Below, piece by piece: positions 5,640 through 9,344 of a stretch of 9,344 bases of DNA. The stretch lies in the NCBI GenBank assembly GCA_003670825.1, contig QWQL01000029.1, positions 1 through 9,344 of the forward strand. Reading direction: 5' to 3'. Under the pieces are notes generated by a model that was not told the DNA's origin, did not search any database, and saw nothing but the letters and a program-made list of their open reading frames with translations. The first letter of the stretch is position 1; each line of letters starts with the position of its first letter. This DNA is from Planctomycetota bacterium. GTDB lineage: Bacteria > Planctomycetota > Planctomycetia > Pirellulales > UBA1268. Made by a program: the position numbers and the translations under genes.

Positions 5640-6713
5640 TCAAACTCCGGAAGGAGCCGCGGTATTCAGCTCATCCAGGCACTCGGGCACCTGGTCGAGA
5701 AGCCGCTCCATCCGCTCCAGAGCCTGCCCAGGCCGCACAAACTCCCGAGCCTCCGCCAGCGACCATCGAAACCAGTTGTCGAGGCCGCACACGACGCCCG
5801 TCGCATGCAGCCATGGCACGAGGCTTCGCTCTCCCTCCCGCAGCGGCCGCACCAGTTCGTAGGCAGCGAGTGCCTCGCCCCAGCGAGCGCGGAGGCTGGT
5901 TCCCAGTGCCCGCCGCCAGCTGCCCACGAGTCGTGCAAGATCGGTGGCCGGCGTATCGATCGCCGCAGCATGCAGGTCGATCATGCCGGCCACACGATCG
6001 GGGTGGATCGGGTCATAGAGCACGTGGTCGCACCAGATATCGCGGAGCACCGCCTGCACCGGCAGCGGTCTGGGCCGCACCGCCGCCACTCGCTGGACCG
6101 CCGCTGTACCAGCCGCGGCCTCGAAGGCCTCCGCGGCGCGGTCGCGAAGGTCCCACACCGCCCGCTGCAGCGGCGTGAGCTCCCGTGGCATGCCCTGGAG
6201 CGGGCCGCACCACGGCGTCGCCAGCAGCCGTTGGGCATGTTCAACCCGCCGCTGCACGGCGGCGGGCACCTCCCAGTGCAGCGGCGAGCAGGGCAGCGTG
6301 GCAGCGGCCACATGCACCCGGGCGAGGCAGTGTAAGGCGGCCTGCGACTGCGGGAGCGTGGGCGAATCGGTGGCCGAGCCGGCGACGAACCGCACGAGTT
6401 CCCATGAACGGCCCGTGGCGTCGACGGCGATCGTGTCGCCGCTGGGAGTCATCATCACCTCCGCCACCTCAGCAATGCCGGCCGCCCGCAGGTGACGCAT
6501 CAGGCGATGAATCCATTCGATCCTCGCCCGCGGTGTCGGCGCGGAAAACGACTTCAGGACGAATCCGCCGTCGCCCCCCGGCCCCCGCACGCGAATCACC
6601 GCCGAACCGCTGAACCCGCCGGAATCGAGCTGCTCGAGTTCGACGGCCCTCGGCCCGAGCCACGTCCGGCAGATCGACCGCAGGTCAGACTCCCGCGACT
6701 GAAAATCGAGCAT
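5640..6713 (-). CDS. APH/choline-kinase-fold phosphotransferase-like protein
   Basis: The 357-aa product resembles the aminoglycoside phosphotransferase/choline kinase fold, a protein-kinase-like fold that phosphorylates small molecules in the cytoplasm. Landmarks in order are a glycine-rich nucleotide loop (LDSGGFSGSAVIRV, 29-42), a candidate ATP-anchoring Lys54 in FVLKSF, a hinge-like WELVRFVAG (104-112), the catalytic-loop equivalent VLRDIWCDHVLYD (222-234, Asp225), and the metal-binding segment GMIDLHAAAIDTPATDLARL (243-262, Asp246). In classic APHs these last two read HGDxxxxN and IDxG/IDFE. Here the first His-Gly is replaced by Leu-Arg, and the usual Asn is His230, although both aspartates remain. 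There is no signal peptide and no membrane segment. The start ATG at 6713 is the first plausible one, with no strong Shine-Dalgarno. It is first in a possible two-gene unit with dsbD and divergent from the metalloprotease. Substrate unknown; I would not infer antibiotic resistance. Confidence 0.82.
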   Translation of the reverse strand: MLDFQSRESDLRSICRTWLGPRAVELEQLDSGGFSGSAVIRVRGPGGDGGFVLKSFSAPTPRARIEWIHRLMRHLRAAGIAEVAEVMMTPSGDTIAVDATGRSWELVRFVAGSATDSPTLPQSQAALHCLARVHVAAATLPCSPLHWEVPAAVQRRVEHAQRLLATPWCGPLQGMPRELTPLQRAVWDLRDRAAEAFEAAAGTAAVQRVAAVRPRPLPVQAVLRDIWCDHVLYDPIHPDRVAGMIDLHAAAIDTPATDLARLVGSWRRALGTSLRARWGEALAAYELVRPLREGERSLVPWLHATGVVCGLDNWFRWSLAEAREFVRPGQALERMERLLDQVPECLDELNTAAPSGV

Positions 6714-6765
6714 CGCGTTGCCACCGCACCTGGAATTGGTCTGCCCTGCAGCTCGATGCTACGCT

Positions 6766-6785
6766 TCGACGAGCGGTTTCGTCGA
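6766..6785. promoter_or_regulatory. Inverted repeat in the metalloprotease leader
   Basis: TCGACGA (6766-6772) pairs with TCGTCGA (6779-6785) around the 6-base spacer GCGGTT, 30 bases before the metalloprotease ATG. It is followed by CGATTTTCC, whose T-run is too short for a confident terminator. It may be an operator or an mRNA leader hairpin. Confidence 0.3.
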
Positions 6786-6801
6786 CGATTTTCCGGCTTT
6801 C

Positions 6802-6808
6802 AGGGGAG
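6802..6808 (+). promoter_or_regulatory. Strong ribosome binding site AGGGGAG for the metalloprotease
   Basis: AGGGGAG lies 7 bases upstream of the ATG at 6816 and is the strongest Shine-Dalgarno in the window. It fixes this start over the nearby in-frame ATGs at 6825 and 6840. Confidence 0.75.
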
Positions 6809-6815
6809 TGTGCTG

Positions 6816-9344
6816 ATGCTCGACATGGTATGGCGCGGGATGGGATGGCGCAGGAAACAGGTGGCGGGCATCGTGGCATGCGGCCTGATCATGGTCGCGA
6901 TGTCGATTCCGACCGCGGCCCGCGGCGAGGAGCCCTCCACGACGGAGCCGGTGAAGGCCGATTCACCAGCCCCGACTACCCCCGCGCCGACCAGTTCCGC
7001 CCCGCCGGCTGCGACGACTCCCGCCGCGGCCCCCGCGGAGACGAAGTCGGGGAAGCCATCTTTTGCGGTGGCTCTCAAAGATGCTCGAAAGATCGACGGC
7101 CTGATCCCGCTGTGGAAGAAGGACGACAAGGTCTTCGCCGAAATCCCCGACGCGCTGCTCGGCAAGGAACTCTTCGTGCTGATCTCGATCGCGAAGGGGA
7201 TCGGCGACCGCTCGATTCTTGGCGGCATGAGCGTGGGCTTTGGCGACGATTGGGTGTGGCAGTTTCGGAAGGTTGACGACACCATCCACGTGGTCCGCAA
7301 GAACGTCCGCTTCTTCGCCGACAAGGGGAGCCCGGAGGAGAAGGCCGTCGGCCTGGCCTACACCGACAGCGTGCTGTTCAGCGTGCCGATCGTCACCACG
7401 GGGCCCGGGGGTGGCCACGTGATCGACCTCGCCAAGATTTTCTTCACCGACCTGCCACAGATCGCACGGTCGCTGCCCGGGTTTTCCTTCGCCGCCGACC
7501 GCTCGACCTGGGCGAGTGCCAAGTCGTTTCCCGACAACGTCGAACTCCAGGTGGCCGCGACCTACGGATCGGGCGGGTCCGCCGAGATCGACACCGTGCC
7601 CGACTCGCGGGGCGCCACGGTCCACGTGCACTACTCGATCAGCATGCTGCCGCAAAACACGTACAAGCCGCGGCTCGCGGACGATCGCGTCGGCTACTTC
7701 GTCACGGCCCTCAAAGACTTCTCCCAAAAGGTCGACGAGGACCGGTTTGTGCGGTACATCAACCGCTGGCAGGTGGAGAAGGCCGATCCCTCGGCCGCGA
7801 TCTCGCCGCCGAAGAAGCCGATCGTGTTCTGGATCGAGCGGACCGTTCCATTTCGCTACCGGCAGCCGATCCGCGAGGGGATCGAGGCCTGGAACGACGC
7901 CTTCGAGAAGGCCGGATTCGCCAGCGCCATCGAGGTCCGCCAGCAGCCCGACGCGGCCGACTGGGATCCCGAAGACGTCAACTACAACACCTTTCGCTGG
8001 ATCACCGCTGGGCAGAGCTTCGCGATGGGCCCTTCCCGCGTGAACCCGCGGACGGGCCAGATTCTCGACGCCGACATCATTTTTGATGGTGACTTCCTGC
8101 AGTTCTGGCGGCGGGAGTACGAGACGTTCACGCCGCAGTCGGTAGCGGCCCTGACCGGCGGCGGCCGGGTGGAACGGCAGAGCGAGGCCTGCCGGTGCCA
8201 ACTCTTCGCGGGCCATGCCCGCGAGACGGCGCTCGCTGCCACCGCCCTGGCGGCAGCCGCACCGGGCGGACTCTCCGAGGCCGAGAAGGACCGGCTCGTG
8301 ATGCAGGGGCTGAAGCTCGTTGCGATGCACGAGGTTGGCCACACGCTCGGCCTGCGGCACAACTTCAAGGGGAGCTCGTTGAAGTCACTGGCCGACTTCA
8401 ACGACGTCACCAAGACCTCCCAGAGTGGCGGCAGCACGAGCGTGATGGACTACGTGCCGGTCAACATCATGCCCAAGGGCAGGACGCAGGGCGACTACTA
8501 CGCCGCGCGGCTCGGTCCCTACGACTTCTGGGCCATCGAGTACGGCTACCAGCCGCTCTCCGCAGGTTCTCCCGAGGCCGAACTCCCCGAACTGGAGAAG
8601 ATCGCCACCCGCAGCGGTGAGCCGGCACTCGCCTTCGCCACCGACGAAGATACGGAATGGCAGGATCCCGATCCGCTCTCCAACCGCTTCGATCTGGGCA
8701 ACGATCCGGTGGAGTTCGCGAAGGCGCGGGCGGAACTGGTCGCCCAGGTGATGCCCCTGATCGCCGAGCGGATGACGGTCGAAGACAAGGACGGCCGGGC
8801 CCCAGGCTACGAGCGGGTCCGACAGGCCTTCGGCGTGCTGCTCTCGACCCACGGGCAGGCGATGTCGCTGGCGGCCCGCCTGATCGGCGGCGTCGGCACC
8901 TCGCGGAGCCACAAGGGGGATGCCAACGCCCAGCCGCCGTTCGTGATCGTGCCGCCGGCGAAGCAGCGGGAAGCCCTCGACCTGCTCGAGAAGCAGATGT
9001 TCGCCGCCCAGCCGTTCACGTTTCCGCCCGAGCTCTACAACCAGCTCATGCCCACCCGGTGGTCTCACTGGGGCAGCGAATCGGCCGACCGCGAAGACTA
9101 CCCCGTTCACGATGTGGTGCTGATGTGGCAGGACCGGGTGCTTGGCCGGCTGCTCGATCCGGTGACCCTCGACCGGATTCGCGACGGCGAACTCAAGGTG
9201 CCCGCCGATCAAGACGCCTTCACGACCGCGGAACTCCTCGACCGGCTCACCAAGGCGATCATGGCCGAGGTCGACGGCACGGGACCGGGCGACTACACCC
9301 CCCGCCGACCGGCGATCGGCAGCCTGCGGCGCGGCCTGCAGCGG
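6816..9344 (+). CDS. Secreted zinc-dependent metalloprotease, metzincin type (DUF5117/DUF4953-like; 3' partial)
   Basis: The frame is open for 843 codons to the window edge, so the C-terminus is missing. A signal peptide comes first: basic RGMGWRRKQ (7-15), a hydrophobic stretch to about 30, and a likely cleavage near AARG-EE at about 35-38. A Pro/Ala/Thr-rich low-complexity linker (about 39-80) follows. The folded part begins at about 83 (FAVALKDARKIDGLIPLW) and runs through a region that fits DUF5117. Next is the conserved FWIERTVPFRYRQPIREGIE (338-357) with WNDAFEKAGF. The catalytic site is HEVGHTLGLRH at 505-515, a complete metzincin HExxHxxGxxH: His505, His509 and His515 should bind zinc and Glu506 is the base. 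SVMDY with Met544 supplies the Met-turn. All catalytic residues are intact, so the enzyme is probably active on proteins or peptides outside the cytoplasmic membrane. The natural substrate is unknown. Domain names are from memory of the family, not a search. Confidence 0.9.
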   Translation, partial: MLDMVWRGMGWRRKQVAGIVACGLIMVAMSIPTAARGEEPSTTEPVKADSPAPTTPAPTSSAPPAATTPAAAPAETKSGKPSFAVALKDARKIDGLIPLWKKDDKVFAEIPDALLGKELFVLISIAKGIGDRSILGGMSVGFGDDWVWQFRKVDDTIHVVRKNVRFFADKGSPEEKAVGLAYTDSVLFSVPIVTTGPGGGHVIDLAKIFFTDLPQIARSLPGFSFAADRSTWASAKSFPDNVELQVAATYGSGGSAEIDTVPDSRGATVHVHYSISMLPQNTYKPRLADDRVGYFVTALKDFSQKVDEDRFVRYINRWQVEKADPSAAISPPKKPIVFWIERTVPFRYRQPIREGIEAWNDAFEKAGFASAIEVRQQPDAADWDPEDVNYNTFRWITAGQSFAMGPSRVNPRTGQILDADIIFDGDFLQFWRREYETFTPQSVAALTGGGRVERQSEACRCQLFAGHARETALAATALAAAAPGGLSEAEKDRLVMQGLKLVAMHEVGHTLGLRHNFKGSSLKSLADFNDVTKTSQSGGSTSVMDYVPVNIMPKGRTQGDYYAARLGPYDFWAIEYGYQPLSAGSPEAELPELEKIATRSGEPALAFATDEDTEWQDPDPLSNRFDLGNDPVEFAKARAELVAQVMPLIAERMTVEDKDGRAPGYERVRQAFGVLLSTHGQAMSLAARLIGGVGTSRSHKGDANAQPPFVIVPPAKQREALDLLEKQMFAAQPFTFPPELYNQLMPTRWSHWGSESADREDYPVHDVVLMWQDRVLGRLLDPVTLDRIRDGELKVPADQDAFTTAELLDRLTKAIMAEVDGTGPGDYTPRRPAIGSLRRGLQR

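Larger units (their letters stand above)
6714..6815. promoter_or_regulatory. Divergent intergenic region between the APH-like gene and the metalloprotease
   Basis: This 102-bp spacer must contain both promoters. For the plus strand, TTGGTC (6736-6741) and TACGCT (6760-6765), 18 bases apart, are a weak sigma-70-like pair; I would not rely on them. The inverted repeat at 6766-6785 and a strong ribosome binding site at 6802-6808 are listed separately. No promoter stands out for the minus-strand gene. Confidence 0.4.

Noticed and set aside
6963..8360. A 465-codon minus-strand frame opposite the metalloprotease.
   Set aside because: It is antisense to a frame with a signal peptide and an intact zinc site; the sequence is Arg/Gly/His-rich without recognisable features.
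8385..9212. A 275-codon minus-strand frame near the right edge.
   Set aside because: It is antisense to the metalloprotease frame, which stays open throughout and has a strong ribosome site and signal peptide.
1..9344. CRISPR array, tRNA, rRNA, transposase or integrase.
   Set aside because: No regularly spaced short repeats, no tRNA-like cloverleaf or rRNA signature, and no recombinase motif was seen on either strand by eye.

Overview
This is a high-GC chromosomal window that looks like a planctomycete, probably near Pirellulales. The clues are a secreted metzincin of a type common in planctomycetes, a DsbD enlarged at its N-terminus, and mostly weak or absent Shine-Dalgarno sites. Taxonomy is inferred from protein character, not from a marker gene.

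Layout from left to right. Positions 1-375 (minus) hold the first 125 codons of a glycogen-debranching enzyme of the GlgX/TreX type, cut by the window edge. Across a 107-bp divergent spacer lies purM (483-1553, plus), complete and canonical apart from small motif changes. A 341-bp spacer (1554-1894) carries a GC-rich hairpin and copy A of a roughly 150-bp non-coding repeat. Next is a polytopic membrane protein of unknown function (1895-2833, plus). It converges on a dsbD-like gene (3017-5527, minus), and the spacer between them is almost entirely copy B of the repeat. Upstream of dsbD, on the same strand, is an APH-fold kinase-like gene (5640-6713, minus). Across a 102-bp divergent spacer, a secreted zinc metalloprotease (6816 to beyond 9344, plus) runs off the right edge.

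Functionally this is mostly a housekeeping and envelope neighbourhood: glycogen breakdown, purine synthesis, periplasmic reductant delivery and an exported protease. The kinase-like gene and dsbD could be co-transcribed (112-bp gap). The other genes are probably separate units, and I see no multi-gene defence or biosynthetic system.

The least explained signal is the repeat pair. A core of about 89 bp is nearly identical between copies, both lie in the same orientation in intergenic DNA, the ends are weakly inverted, and copy B is flanked by an exact 10-bp direct repeat that includes the dsbD stop codon. This suggests a small non-autonomous mobile element or a dispersed structured RNA. No tRNA, rRNA, CRISPR array, transposase or integrase was seen.
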